Shown: positions 10,106-18,754, counted from the first letter of the stretch. The stretch is DNA of 64,000 bases from Bradyrhizobium amphicarpaeae (GCF_002266435.3 NZ_CP029426.2:2696001-2760000); one strand, 5' to 3'. Translations and numbers: made by a program. Notes: generated by a model not told the origin, from the letters alone.

Positions 10106-11106
10106 CTTCCGTGCCGCTTCTCGACGTGAAGGATCTCGAGCAACGCTATGCCTTGCCGCGCGAAAGCCTGTTTCGCCCGCCGGGGCAGGTGCGTGCGCTC
10201 AATGGCGTGAGCGTGCAGGTTGCCGCGGGCAGGAGCCTCGGTGTCGTCGGCGAGTCCGGGTCGGGCAAGTCGACCCTCGCGCGGCTGGTGATGGCGCTGG
10301 AGCGGCCGACGTCGGGGCAGGTCGCGCTGCTCGGCCGCGATCTCAATCGCATCTCCGCCGACGAGCTGCGCCGTGCCCGCCGCGATTTCCAGATGGTGTT
10401 CCAGGACCCCTACGGCTCGCTCGATCCGCGCCAGACCATCGCCCGCATTGTCGCCGAGCCGCTGACGGTGCTGGAGGGAACCGATCGCACCACGTTCCGC
10501 GAACGTGTCGCGGCGGCACTGCGTCAGGTCGGCTTGCGCGACGCGGACATGGAGAAATATCCGCACGAATTCTCCGGCGGCCAGCGCCAGCGCATCGCGA
10601 TTGCGCGCGCGCTGATCACCCAGCCCAAGCTGATCGTCGCCGACGAGCCGGTCTCGGCGCTCGATGTCTCGGTCCAGGCGCAGGTGCTGAACCTGATGCA
10701 GGATCTGCAGGAGCAGTTCGGCCTCAGCTATGTCCTGATCAGCCACGACCTCGCCGTCGTCGACTATCTCTGCGACGAGGTCGCCGTGATGTATCTCGGC
10801 CGGATCGTCGAGCAGGGCCGGCCGGAGGATTTGTTCGAGCATTGCGCCCACCCCTATACGCGGGCGCTGCTCGAGGCGGTGCCGCGGGCGCGTGCCGGCG
10901 GCGGGCGGCGGCGGCGCGGGAGCCAGGCGATCGCCTCGCAATCGGCGGCCACGACCGGGTGCCCCTATGTCGTGCGTTGTCCGCTCGCCGACCAGCATTG
11001 CCGCGAGGCCCTGCCTGAGTTACGCAAGGTGGGCGAGGGGCACCTTGCCGCCTGCCACAAGGCCGAGGCCGTGATGGCGTTGCCCCAGGCAGCCGTGGAA
11101 GGTTAG
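10102..11106 (+). CDS. ABC transporter ATP-binding protein, DppF/OppF type
   Basis: This 334-residue ATPase begins at ATG 10102, overlapping the previous stop by 4 bp. Motifs are Walker A GESGSGKST, signature FSGGQRQRI, Walker B LIVADEP with SALDVSVQAQVLN, and H-loop ISHDLAVVDYLC. The C-terminal oligopeptide domain again has a cysteine set (CPYVVRCPLADQHC). It is the second nucleotide-binding subunit of the importer. The binding-protein gene follows after 55 bp, a larger gap than elsewhere in the operon, perhaps with its own ribosome-binding or processing signals. Confidence 0.92.
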   Translation: MTSVPLLDVKDLEQRYALPRESLFRPPGQVRALNGVSVQVAAGRSLGVVGESGSGKSTLARLVMALERPTSGQVALLGRDLNRISADELRRARRDFQMVFQDPYGSLDPRQTIARIVAEPLTVLEGTDRTTFRERVAAALRQVGLRDADMEKYPHEFSGGQRQRIAIARALITQPKLIVADEPVSALDVSVQAQVLNLMQDLQEQFGLSYVLISHDLAVVDYLCDEVAVMYLGRIVEQGRPEDLFEHCAHPYTRALLEAVPRARAGGGRRRRGSQAIASQSAATTGCPYVVRCPLADQHCREALPELRKVGEGHLAACHKAEAVMALPQAAVEG

Positions 11107-11161
11107 TGTCCGGAGCAGGATTGGCTTAGGCTCAAGAACAGAACAGGCCGGGGAGTTACGC

Positions 11162-12655
11162 ATGTTGAGGAAACTATCGATCGTCGCCTTTGCCGCCGCG
11201 CTGGTGGCTGCGCCTTTGCCCGTGCTGGCGCAGAGCAAGAAGGACAGCGTCGTCATGGGGATGACGCTGGAGCCGCCGGGACTCGACCCCACCAATGCCG
11301 CCGCCGCTGCGATCGCCGAGGTCACGCTCTACAACATCTACGAGACGCTGACCAAGATCAACGAGGACGGCTCGACCTCGCCGCTGCTGGCGGAGAGCTG
11401 GACCGCATCGCCCGACCTGAAGACCTACACGTTCAAGCTGCGCAAGGGCGTCAAATTCCACAATGGCGAGCCGTTCAACTCAGCGGCGGTGAAGTTTTCG
11501 TTCGAACGCAACGCGGCCGCGACCAGCACCAACAAGGACAAGAGCCTGTTCCAGGCCTTCGAGAAGGTCGAGACGCCAGACGCCGACACCGTCGTCATCG
11601 CAGTGAAATATTCCGAGCCGAACCTGCCGTTCCTGCTCGGACAGGCGAGCGCCTCGATCGTCGAGCCGAAGAGCGCGGCGACCAACGTCACCCAGCCGGT
11701 CGGGACCGGACCCTATCAGCTTGGCGCCTGGGCCAAGGGCTCCTCGATCACGCTCAACAAATGGGCCGACTATCGCGATGCCTCGGCGATCAAGCTTTCG
11801 AAGGTCACGATCCGCTTCATCTCCGATCCGGCCGCGCAGGCGGCTGCGCTGCTCTCGAACGACGTCGACGCGTTCCCGCGCATCGCGACCCGCGTCGTTG
11901 CTCAGTTCAAGTCCGATCCGCGCTTCACGGTACTGATCGGCGGATCCCGGGCCAAGACCATCGTCGCGATCAACCACCGCAAGAAGCCGCTCGACGACGT
12001 CCGCGTTCGCCGCGCCATTCTCGCTGCGATCGACCGCAAGGCCTTGATCGACGGCGCCGTCGAGGGCTTCGGCACGCCGATCGGCAGCTTCTACACGCCG
12101 GGATCGCTTGGCTATGTCGACACCACCGGCGTCAACCCTTTCGACCCCGAGAAAGCCAAGAAGCTGCTGACTGAAGCCGGCGTCACCACCCCGCTCGAGC
12201 TGTCGCTGAAGCTGCCGCCGCCGCCCTATGCGCGGCAGGGTGGCGAGATCGTCGCGGCCCAGCTCGCCAAGGTCGGCATCGTCGCCAAGATCGAGAACGT
12301 CGAATGGGCGCAGTGGCTGTCGCAGGTGTTCGCACCCAACGGTCCGCACAATTTCGACCTGACCATCGTCAGCCATGTCGAGCCGTTCGACCTCGTCAAG
12401 CTCACCGAGCCGGACTACTATATCGGTTACAACAACGAGGCCTTCAACGCGCTCTACAAGCAGATCGTGTCGACGCCGGATGAAGCCGCGCGTACCAAGC
12501 TGCTCGGCGACGCCCAGCGCATGCTGGCCACCGACGCCGTCTCCGCCTACCTGTTCCAGCCGCAATGGCCGACCGTCACCAACAAGAAGCTGAAGGGCGT
12601 CTGGAAGGAAGTCCCGCAGTTCGAGAACGACTTCTCGGCGTGGTCCTGGGAATAG
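11162..12655 (+). CDS. ABC transporter substrate-binding protein, family 5 (DppA/OppA type)
   Basis: This 497-residue periplasmic protein has a clear signal peptide (LRKLSIVAFAAALVAAPLPV, cleavage after VLAQ at about residue 23) and the SBP_bac_5 layout: TLEPPGLDPTNAAAAAIAEV near the start, LAESWTASPDLKTYTFKLRKGVKFHNGEPF, and VGTGPYQL. It captures the substrate for the DppBCDF-type importer upstream. A strong intrinsic terminator follows 33 bp after its stop, ending the amidase-importer operon. The ligand cannot be deduced from sequence; the linked amidase argues for an amide-bearing compound. Confidence 0.92.
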   Translation: MLRKLSIVAFAAALVAAPLPVLAQSKKDSVVMGMTLEPPGLDPTNAAAAAIAEVTLYNIYETLTKINEDGSTSPLLAESWTASPDLKTYTFKLRKGVKFHNGEPFNSAAVKFSFERNAAATSTNKDKSLFQAFEKVETPDADTVVIAVKYSEPNLPFLLGQASASIVEPKSAATNVTQPVGTGPYQLGAWAKGSSITLNKWADYRDASAIKLSKVTIRFISDPAAQAAALLSNDVDAFPRIATRVVAQFKSDPRFTVLIGGSRAKTIVAINHRKKPLDDVRVRRAILAAIDRKALIDGAVEGFGTPIGSFYTPGSLGYVDTTGVNPFDPEKAKKLLTEAGVTTPLELSLKLPPPPYARQGGEIVAAQLAKVGIVAKIENVEWAQWLSQVFAPNGPHNFDLTIVSHVEPFDLVKLTEPDYYIGYNNEAFNALYKQIVSTPDEAARTKLLGDAQRMLATDAVSAYLFQPQWPTVTNKKLKGVWKEVPQFENDFSAWSWE

Positions 12656-12967
12656 CAGCGCTCGAACAAATCGAAGGTTCGCCTCGACAAAAATGGCCTC
12701 TTCCTTCGGGAAGAGGCCATTTTTTCGACGGGCCCAAAGCAAAAACGCGAAAACAACCCCATGCACAGTAGACGGGGCCAGCTATTTCAATGGCTTGCGC
12801 GCCTTGCTCGGCATCAAACGCCACAACTAACCCCGCTTGATGCGTCGGGCAAAACACCGACATGATGGCAGCATCGTAACAAGATCGCGCCGTTTCTTTC
12901 GAGCGCAGCTTCTGTCGATTTCCGGACATTGAACGATTGAAATCCTCATGCGTTAGCTTGTCGCAGG
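12656..12967. other. Intergenic stretch of about 312 bp before the CorA-family gene
   Basis: The first 70 bp hold the intrinsic terminator of the importer operon. The rest is AT-richer than its surroundings and has no reading frame with plausible protein features; it presumably contains the promoter of the CorA-family gene. I could not identify a convincing -35/-10 or -24/-12 promoter. Confidence 0.5.
12689..12725 (+). terminator. Strong rho-independent terminator after the Dpp-type operon
   Basis: A perfect 14-bp stem (12691-12704 with 12709-12722) closes on a TTCG tetraloop, with A residues before and a T-run after (through 12725). The stem sequence AAATGGCCTCTTCC pairs with GGAAGAGGCCATTT. 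The A and T runs on both sides mean it may also work on the opposite strand. Confidence 0.93.
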
Positions 12968-13993
12968 ATGGCCGTATGCCGCGCGATCCGCCGCCAGGGG
13001 GCACACGGAGTTCGGTTCTTGCTCAAGCTGTACAGATGGCCGTCCAATGACTGGCGAAGCATCAGCGCGGAAATGCCCTCGGAGATCATCTGGGCCGACC
13101 TGCTGAATGCGACCGACGAGGAGAAGCAGTTCGTCGAACGGCTGCTCAATATACACATTCGATCCGAGGATTCGCTCAGCGAGATCGAGGCGTCCAGCCG
13201 TCTGGTCTTCGAGCGCGGAACGCTCTATCTCAGCGCGCCTGCTGTCCGGCTCGACGAGGAAGGCGAGGCCGAAATCACGCCGGTGGGTTTTGTTATCGGC
13301 CCGCGCGTGCTGGTCACGGTCCGCTTCGCCGAGTTGCCGATTTTCGACGACGTCGGCAAGCGTATCGGTTCCGACGACAGCCTCGAGAACGGCATGTGCG
13401 TGTTCACCAGCCTGCTTGAAGCCATGGTCGATCGCGGCGCCGATGTCCTGGAGCATCTCGGCGCCAAGCTCGACGAGCTCTCGCGGGGCGTCTTCAAGGG
13501 GGGCCTCGTTCGCTCCAAGCGGCCGGTTCGCTCCAGCCGCAGGATGCGAGAGGCGTTGGAGAACGTTGGCGAGCTGGCCGACCGTCTCGCCAAGGCGCGC
13601 GATGTCCTGCTCGGGGTCGGCCGCATCGCGTCGTTTGCCGGCGATGTCGGAAGCGGATGGGTCACGGCCGCGTCGAAGAAGCGCCTGGAGGCCGTATCGA
13701 AAGACGTGGCTTCGCTCGGCGACTACGAGACCCGGCTGTCCGACAAGATCCAGCTTCTGCTCGATGCGGTGCTCGGCTTCATCAACATCCAGCAGAACGA
13801 ACTGTTCAAGATCCTGACGATCGTGTCCGTGGTCGGCGTCCCCCCAACCATCCTCGTCGGCATCTGGGGCATGAATTTCAAGCACATGCCCGAGCTTGAC
13901 TGGACCTTCGGCTATCCGCTGGCATGGCTCGCGGTCATTGCAAGCGGCATTCTGCCGCTGATCTGGTTCAAGCGGCGCGGCTGGTTCGAGTGA
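12968..13993 (+). CDS. CorA-family divalent cation transporter
   Basis: This protein of about 341 residues has an acidic, helical N-terminal cytoplasmic domain and, near the C-terminus, two membrane helices (FKILTIVSVVGVPPTILVGI and WLAVIASGILPLIWF) joined by a loop with the GMN selectivity motif (WGMNFKHMPEL). This is the CorA/ZntB layout; the motif plus MPEL fits Mg2+/Co2+ (CorA) better than zinc export. The C-terminus KRRGWFE is typical. The ATG at 12968 has only a weak AGG close by, and the first 15 residues look unlike the family, so the true start may be a little downstream. It is transcribed alone. Confidence 0.87.
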   Translation: MAVCRAIRRQGAHGVRFLLKLYRWPSNDWRSISAEMPSEIIWADLLNATDEEKQFVERLLNIHIRSEDSLSEIEASSRLVFERGTLYLSAPAVRLDEEGEAEITPVGFVIGPRVLVTVRFAELPIFDDVGKRIGSDDSLENGMCVFTSLLEAMVDRGADVLEHLGAKLDELSRGVFKGGLVRSKRPVRSSRRMREALENVGELADRLAKARDVLLGVGRIASFAGDVGSGWVTAASKKRLEAVSKDVASLGDYETRLSDKIQLLLDAVLGFINIQQNELFKILTIVSVVGVPPTILVGIWGMNFKHMPELDWTFGYPLAWLAVIASGILPLIWFKRRGWFE

Positions 13994-13996
13994 AAA

Positions 13997-14028
13997 GAGC
14001 GGCGCATCGTTCGTACGATGCGCCGCTC
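13997..14028 (-). terminator. Perfect hairpin between convergent CorA and hydrolase genes
   Basis: A 14-bp perfect stem (GAGCGGCGCATCGT, 13997-14010, with 14015-14028) closes on a 4-base loop. On the minus strand it is followed by TTTT (complement of AAAA at 13993-13996), so it best fits a terminator for the hydrolase transcript; on the plus strand it lies just after the CorA stop but lacks a T-run. Confidence 0.8.
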
Positions 14029-14033
14029 GTGGA

Positions 14034-14660
14034 TCATGCAGCCTCGGCGTCGACCTTGCCGATCCAGTCGCGGGCGAGCGTCAAATCGGCCTGCGACAAT
14101 TGATGGCCCGCCGGCAGGACCCTGTGGGTCACGCTCGCGCCCGCTTGCGACAGCAGGGCGGCAAGCTTGGCCGAATTGCCGGGCGGCACGATCGGATCGC
14201 CTTGGCCGGACAATAGCAGGACCGGCTTGCCTGCAAGATCGGCCGTGGGCGGATCCGACAGCGGCACCATCGCGCGCAGCAGGATCGCGCCGGCCAGCAC
14301 CTCCGGCTGCAGCAGCAACAGCGCGGCTGCGATGTTGGCGCCGTTGGAGAAGCCGACCGCGATCGGCGCGGCGATGCCATATTGCTTCCGTGCCTCGCTG
14401 ACGAAATCGCCAAGCTCACGCGCGCGCAACCGCACATCGTCCTCGTCGAACACGCCTTCGGCGAGACGACGGAAGAAGCGCGGCATGCCGTGTTCGAGCA
14501 CGCGGCCGCGCGGCGAGAGCAGGGCGGATCCGGGCGAGATCATCTTGCCGAGCCCGAGCAGGTCGTTCTCGTCGCCGCCAGTGCCGTGCAGCAGCAGCAG
14601 CGGAGGGGAGCCCGCGCTTACCGCGGGCTCGAAGCGATTGATGAAGGCACTCTCGGTCAT
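14034..14660 (-). CDS. Alpha/beta hydrolase, MhqD/carboxylesterase type
   Basis: This 208-residue cytosolic serine hydrolase has an oxyanion-region LLLLHGTGGDEND, nucleophile Ser105 in GFSNG, Asp155 (SGQGDPIVP) and His186 (PAGHQLS), the complete triad of the phospholipase/carboxylesterase family. It overlaps the upstream dioxygenase gene by 4 bp (ATGA), so the two are translated together. Hydrolase-dioxygenase pairs like this are found in hydroquinone/quinone resistance operons (MhqD with MhqO in Bacillus). Here the hydrolase may process the ring-cleavage product; that is inference from the pairing. Confidence 0.87.
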   Translation of the reverse strand: MTESAFINRFEPAVSAGSPPLLLLHGTGGDENDLLGLGKMISPGSALLSPRGRVLEHGMPRFFRRLAEGVFDEDDVRLRARELGDFVSEARKQYGIAAPIAVGFSNGANIAAALLLLQPEVLAGAILLRAMVPLSDPPTADLAGKPVLLLSGQGDPIVPPGNSAKLAALLSQAGASVTHRVLPAGHQLSQADLTLARDWIGKVDAEAA

Positions 14661-15595
14661 GACACGCTCTCTTCCAGGCTCGGCAACACGCCCTCGATCT
14701 GCTTGCGCTGGGCCTCGAGGAAGCTGGGCAGCTTCAGGTCGCGTCCCAGCGTCGCTACGGGTTCGTCGACGGCGAAGCCGGGGATGTCGGTCGCGATCTC
14801 GAACAGCACGCCGCCGGGCTCGCGGAAGTAGATCGAGCGGAAGTAGTTGCGATCCCTCTGCTCGGTCGGATGCAGGCCGTGATTGCTCACGAGCCTTTGC
14901 GCCATCTGGCCTTGCTCGGCGTCGTCAGCCGCGCGGAACGCGATGTGATGCACGGAGCCGCCGCCTTGATGCCCGCGCAGAAAGCCCTTGGCCTCGTAGA
15001 TATCGACCACGCTGCCCTCGGCATCGCCCGGCGCCTTGAAGCGGATCACCGAGCCTTCGCGTCCCGTCTCCTTGAAGCCGAACACGTCGGTGAGAACGGC
15101 AGCCGTCTTCACCGCGCTGTCGAGCAGCAGCGTCACGCCGTGGAAGCCGCGGATCGCATGCTCGGCCGGCACGTCGCCGTTGCTCCAGCCTGGCTCGCTC
15201 TCCGCACCCGGTACGCCGACCAGCGCCAGCGCCATGCCGTCGGGGTCGGTGAACGGCAGCACGGACTCGCCGAAGCGCTTCTCGAGCGCCTCATAGGCAA
15301 TGCCCTTTTCGGTGAAGCGCTGGGTCCAGTAGCCGAGCGAGCGCTGCGGCACGCGGAAGGCGGTCTGATGGGTCTCGCCGACGCCGCGGCGCCCGGCCGG
15401 AACGCCGGCCCAGGGAAAGAAGGTCAGGATTGTACCGGGCCGGCCGGTCTCGTCGCCGTAATAGAAGTGATAGGTGCCGGGATCGTCGAAATTGACCGTC
15501 TTCTTGACGAAGCGCAGGCCGAGATCCCTTGTGTAGAAGCCAAAATTGCGGATCGGGTCGCCCGCGATCGCGGTCACGTGGTGCAGTCCAGACAT
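14657..15595 (-). CDS. Glyoxalase-fold ring-cleaving dioxygenase, MhqO/MhqA type
   Basis: This 312-residue protein contains two vicinal-oxygen-chelate modules. The first starts GLHHVTAIAGDPIRNFGFY with a histidine pair at 5-6. The second starts at about residue 149 with GFHGVTLLL, and its last strand carries the metal-binding Glu in GGVLFEIATD. Together these give the two-His/one-Glu Fe(II) site of extradiol-type dioxygenases acting on hydroquinones. GGAGGA lies six bases before ATG 15595. It is co-transcribed with the downstream hydrolase and diverges from a LysR gene, fitting a quinone-responsive detoxification operon. Family is firm; substrate is inferred. Confidence 0.87.
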   Translation of the reverse strand: MSGLHHVTAIAGDPIRNFGFYTRDLGLRFVKKTVNFDDPGTYHFYYGDETGRPGTILTFFPWAGVPAGRRGVGETHQTAFRVPQRSLGYWTQRFTEKGIAYEALEKRFGESVLPFTDPDGMALALVGVPGAESEPGWSNGDVPAEHAIRGFHGVTLLLDSAVKTAAVLTDVFGFKETGREGSVIRFKAPGDAEGSVVDIYEAKGFLRGHQGGGSVHHIAFRAADDAEQGQMAQRLVSNHGLHPTEQRDRNYFRSIYFREPGGVLFEIATDIPGFAVDEPVATLGRDLKLPSFLEAQRKQIEGVLPSLEESVS

Positions 15596-15653
15596 TGTGG
15601 TCCTCCAAGGCTCGGGGAGCGTCTTGCTCTGGCCGGAAATATTGTTCCGCTTT

Positions 15654-15709
15654 GGATTGGAGACAATCCATGCAAATATGACGGCTATGTCTACGATTTG
15701 GAAACAATC
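15654..15709. promoter_or_regulatory. Two related LysR-type dyads between the dioxygenase and LysR genes
   Basis: GGATTG-GAGA-CAATCC (15654-15669) is a perfect 6-bp inverted repeat, and GATTTGGAAACAATC (15695-15709) is nearly the same sequence with one base inserted. They lie about 40 bp apart, close to four helical turns, in the 128-bp divergent gap. They are good candidates for the binding sites of the adjacent LysR protein; the repeats are directly visible, the function is inferred. Confidence 0.5.
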
Positions 15710-15723
15710 GGCGGAAACAGCCC

Positions 15724-16635
15724 GTGGATAAGCTCGGCAGCCTGCGGGCGTTCGTGAAGGTGGTCGAAAGCGGCAGCTTTGCGGAAGCCGGCCGGCAGCT
15801 GCGGCTGTCGCGTTCGGCGATCAGCAAGTACATCGCCGACCTTGAGGAGAGCCTTGGCGTCCAGCTGCTGAACCGGACCACGCGGCATGCGAGCCCGACC
15901 GAGAGCGGCCAGCGCTATTTCGAACGCGCGCTCGTCATCCTCTCGGAGGTCGAGGCGGCCGATCAGGCGGTGACACAGGCCCAATCGGCGCCGCGTGGGC
16001 TGCTCCGCGTCAACGCACCGATGTCGTTCGGCACGATGCGGTTGGGTCCGGTGCTGGCCGATTTCATGGCGCGTCACGGCGAGCTTCAGCTCCAGATCGT
16101 GCTCAGCGACGATCTGCTCGATCCGGTCCAGGACGGTTTTGATGTCACTTTGCGGATCGCCGAACTGGAATCGTCGAGCCTGATCGCGCGAAAGATCATG
16201 CCGGTGCCGCGGATGATCTGTGCGTCCCCGGATTATCTCGTGCGTCACGGCACGCCAAAACATCCGCAGGATCTGCGCGAACACACTTCGCTGACTTACG
16301 GCTTCCTGCTCACCGGCAATCAGTGGAAGCTGACGGGCGCCGACGGCGACCACTGGATCCAGCCGGCCTGGTCACTCTGCGTCAACAATGCCGAAGTGCT
16401 GCGCGATGTCGCGATCAAAGGCAGGGGGCTCGCGCTGCTGCCGGAGTTCATCGCGGCAAATGCTTTGCGGAAGGGCGAGCTGCGCGCTGTTCTTGAGGAC
16501 TATTCGGCGCCGCCGCTCGCGCTTTATGCGGTCTATCCGCCGACTCGGCACCTGTCAGTGAAGGTGCGGCTGTTCATTGACTTTCTGGTGGAGCGGTTTG
16601 GACGTGAGGAGGAAGCGGGCGCGCGCATGCGCTGA
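15724..16635 (+). CDS. LysR-family regulator of the dioxygenase/hydrolase pair
   Basis: This 303-residue regulator of the AaeR/DsdC-like LysR branch has a helix-turn-helix in residues 1-60 (SLRAFVKVVESGSFAEAGRQ, then RSAISKYIADLEESLG) and a substrate-binding domain from about 90 (LRVNAPMSFG). It starts at a GTG (VDKLGSLRAFV); no in-frame ATG upstream fits the family. It is divergent from the dioxygenase gene with two related dyads between them, so it most likely controls that operon in response to a quinone or related aromatic. It ends 297 bp before the next importer gene. Confidence 0.88.
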   Translation: MDKLGSLRAFVKVVESGSFAEAGRQLRLSRSAISKYIADLEESLGVQLLNRTTRHASPTESGQRYFERALVILSEVEAADQAVTQAQSAPRGLLRVNAPMSFGTMRLGPVLADFMARHGELQLQIVLSDDLLDPVQDGFDVTLRIAELESSSLIARKIMPVPRMICASPDYLVRHGTPKHPQDLREHTSLTYGFLLTGNQWKLTGADGDHWIQPAWSLCVNNAEVLRDVAIKGRGLALLPEFIAANALRKGELRAVLEDYSAPPLALYAVYPPTRHLSVKVRLFIDFLVERFGREEEAGARMR

Positions 16636-16932
16636 GGCATAGCGACTGCAATCCCGTGCCGGCGAGTGCGCCTCCGGCGGCCACAGAACCGAAGACGGTA
16701 GTCTGCTGCCCTCAACAACCGCTCTGCCTTTCACAAGGGCGGAAAAGCGCACTTTGCCCAACTCTTGAGCTATGCAAGCCTGCAAATCAATCACCAGGAA
16801 GATTGATTTCAATATGCAGTTTTGCACGAGCGATTGCATATCTCGCCATTTTCTTTCGCGCCGCTGAAGCCAACACTTCCCTTGCTCACGGCGGCAAGCG
16901 CGCAGCGAACCGCAGAGACCACGAGGATGCTG
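16636..16932 (+). promoter_or_regulatory. Leader region of the importer-nitrilase operon with a perfect dyad
   Basis: This 297-bp gap has no convincing gene. It contains a perfect inverted repeat, AAATCAATC (16784-16792) and GATTGATTT (16801-16809) separated by 8 bp, about 120 bp upstream of the permease start, inside a locally AT-rich stretch. It is a good candidate operator/promoter for the operon, perhaps bound by the LysR protein encoded at the operon end. GAGG (16923-16926) is the likely ribosome-binding site. Confidence 0.45.
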
Positions 16933-17718
16933 ATGCAACAGATCACCGAGGCGATCTCGAATCCAAAGGTGAAGCGCGCCATCGAATTGGCGATAGGGCC
17001 GCTGCTGCTGTTCGCCTTGTGGTGGATCGCGTTCAAGGGGCAATTGGTCAACAAGGATCTGTTGCCGTCGCCAGTCGACACTCTGCGCGATACCGCGGCC
17101 AGCATCGCGGCCGGTAAGATGACCGGAGATTTCGTCCACACCATCGCGCGTGTCGGCTATTCGACCTTGATCGCGGTGATTGCCGGCGTTCCGATCGGGA
17201 TCGTGCTCGGCGCCAAGGCCGCGATCTATCGCTCGGTCGAATTCCTGGTGGACTTCTTCCGCTCCACGCCGGCGACCGCACTGTTCCCGCTGTTCCTGCT
17301 GCTGTTCGGCCTCGGCGATTTTGCCAAGATTGCGGTTGCCGCTTTCGCTGCCTGGCTCGTCATCGTCTTCAACGTCGCCTACGGCGTGATGAATGCTCGT
17401 CAGACCCGCATCCTTGCCGCGCGTTCGATGGGCGCCTCGTCACTCCGTATCTTCAAGGACGTCATCTTCTACGAAACCCTGCCGCAGACCTTCGTCGGCC
17501 TGCGCACTGCGGTGTCGCTAGCGCTGGTGGTGATCATCGTCGCCGAGATGTTCATCGGTGCGACCGACGGCATCGGTCACCGCATCATCGACGCACAGAT
17601 CTCGTATTCGCTCACCGACATGTACGGCTCCATCCTGATCGCGGGCGCGATGGGATACGGGCTCAACCTCATGCTCCTGATGATCGAACGCTCGTTCATT
17701 CACTGGTCGGGTAAATAG
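16933..17718 (+). CDS. ABC transporter permease, SsuC/TauC type
   Basis: This inner-membrane permease of about 261 residues belongs to the nitrate/sulfonate/taurine importer class. It has a first helix (AIGPLLLFALWWIAFKG), the periplasmic LPSPVDTL motif that typifies SsuC/TauC proteins, four or five further helices, and an EAA loop (AARSMGASSLRIFKDVIFYETLPQ). I chose ATG 16933 because GAGG at 16923-16926 is six bases upstream; the frame stays open to 16822 but that extension is not family-like. The binding protein (17747) and ATPase (18755) follow in the same operon. Confidence 0.9.
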   Translation: MQQITEAISNPKVKRAIELAIGPLLLFALWWIAFKGQLVNKDLLPSPVDTLRDTAASIAAGKMTGDFVHTIARVGYSTLIAVIAGVPIGIVLGAKAAIYRSVEFLVDFFRSTPATALFPLFLLLFGLGDFAKIAVAAFAAWLVIVFNVAYGVMNARQTRILAARSMGASSLRIFKDVIFYETLPQTFVGLRTAVSLALVVIIVAEMFIGATDGIGHRIIDAQISYSLTDMYGSILIAGAMGYGLNLMLLMIERSFIHWSGK

Positions 17719-17746
17719 TCCGCCAATCCAAAACCAAGAGGCCATC

Positions 17747-18742
17747 ATGCAAACGAAGAGATTTCTTGCTGCGTTCGCGACGTCCACGTTCCTGCTTGGC
17801 ACGGCCGGTGCGCATGCGGCCTGCGACAAGACCGAGAAGGTGACCGCAGTCTGGCTGCCGATCATGCAGACGACGGCCTACTACGTCGCTCTCGAAGAGA
17901 AGCTGTTCGAAAAGGCCTGCATCGAAATCGTCTCGACCAAGATGGAAGCGCCGAACCAGATCATCGACGCCCTCATCGCAGAGCGCGCCGATTTCGGTCC
18001 TCCGGGGGCTGCGGCCGGCATTGCGATGATTGCGGAAGCCAAATTCCCAGGCAAGCTGAAGGTGTTCGGCCTGCAGGGCGGGGGCATCGCCGTCGATCGC
18101 ATCAATGACGGACTGATCGTCAAGCCGGACAGCCCGATTAAGAGCTTTGCCGATCTGAAAGGCAAGTCGCTAGGTCATGTTCCGGGCATTCAGTGGCGTA
18201 CCATCTCGCGCCACATGGTCCGCTCGGCGGGGCTCGATCCCGATACCGACGTCAAGCTGGTCGACCTTGCCGTCGCCATGCAGGTGCCTGCCGTCGTCGG
18301 CGGGACGGTGGATGCGACATTGTCGCTCGAGCCGGTCGGGTCGATCGCCGTCGCCTCCGGCAAGGCGGTTCGCGCCATGAGCAATCCGGTCGCGCACGTG
18401 ATAGCCGATCCCTTCTATTCCGGAGCTTCGTTGATGACCACGAAGTTCCTGAAGGAACGACCCGACGTTGCGCGCAAAGTCGTTGCCGCGATCGACGAGG
18501 CGACCGACCTCGTGAACGCCGACTTCAAGAAGTACAAGCCGATCCTCACCAAGTACACACCCATCAAGGAGGACCAGCTCGAACTCCTGGCGCAGCCCTA
18601 TCTGCGCGGCTTCAAGGACCTGAACGACGTCGACCTGAAGTCGTATCAGGCGCTGGTCGATGTCTTCATCAAGGAGGGCGTCGTGGCCGGCCCGATCAAC
18701 GTCAAGGACAAGATTCTCGCCAAGTCTGATCTCGGAAATTGA
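17747..18742 (+). CDS. ABC transporter substrate-binding protein, NrtA/TauA (NMT1-like) type
   Basis: This 331-residue periplasmic protein has a Sec signal peptide (KRFLAAFATSTFLLGTAGAHA, cleavage after about residue 24). The mature part has the NMT1/SBP_bac_9-like pattern: VWLPIMQTTAYYVALEEKLF, then DLKGKSLGHVPGIQWRT and a run leading to YSGASLMTTKFLKERPDV. Family members bind small organics such as taurine, sulfonates, riboflavin, thiamine precursors or nitrate. The nitrilase-like gene in the same operon points to a nitrile, amide or carbamoyl compound, which is inference. Confidence 0.9.
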   Translation: MQTKRFLAAFATSTFLLGTAGAHAACDKTEKVTAVWLPIMQTTAYYVALEEKLFEKACIEIVSTKMEAPNQIIDALIAERADFGPPGAAAGIAMIAEAKFPGKLKVFGLQGGGIAVDRINDGLIVKPDSPIKSFADLKGKSLGHVPGIQWRTISRHMVRSAGLDPDTDVKLVDLAVAMQVPAVVGGTVDATLSLEPVGSIAVASGKAVRAMSNPVAHVIADPFYSGASLMTTKFLKERPDVARKVVAAIDEATDLVNADFKKYKPILTKYTPIKEDQLELLAQPYLRGFKDLNDVDLKSYQALVDVFIKEGVVAGPINVKDKILAKSDLGN

Positions 18743-18754
18743 TTGGATCATCCG

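Noticed and set aside
12790..12815. Possible sigma-54 promoter (TGGC...TTGC) before the CorA-family gene
   Set aside because: The spacing between GG and GC is 12, not the required 10.
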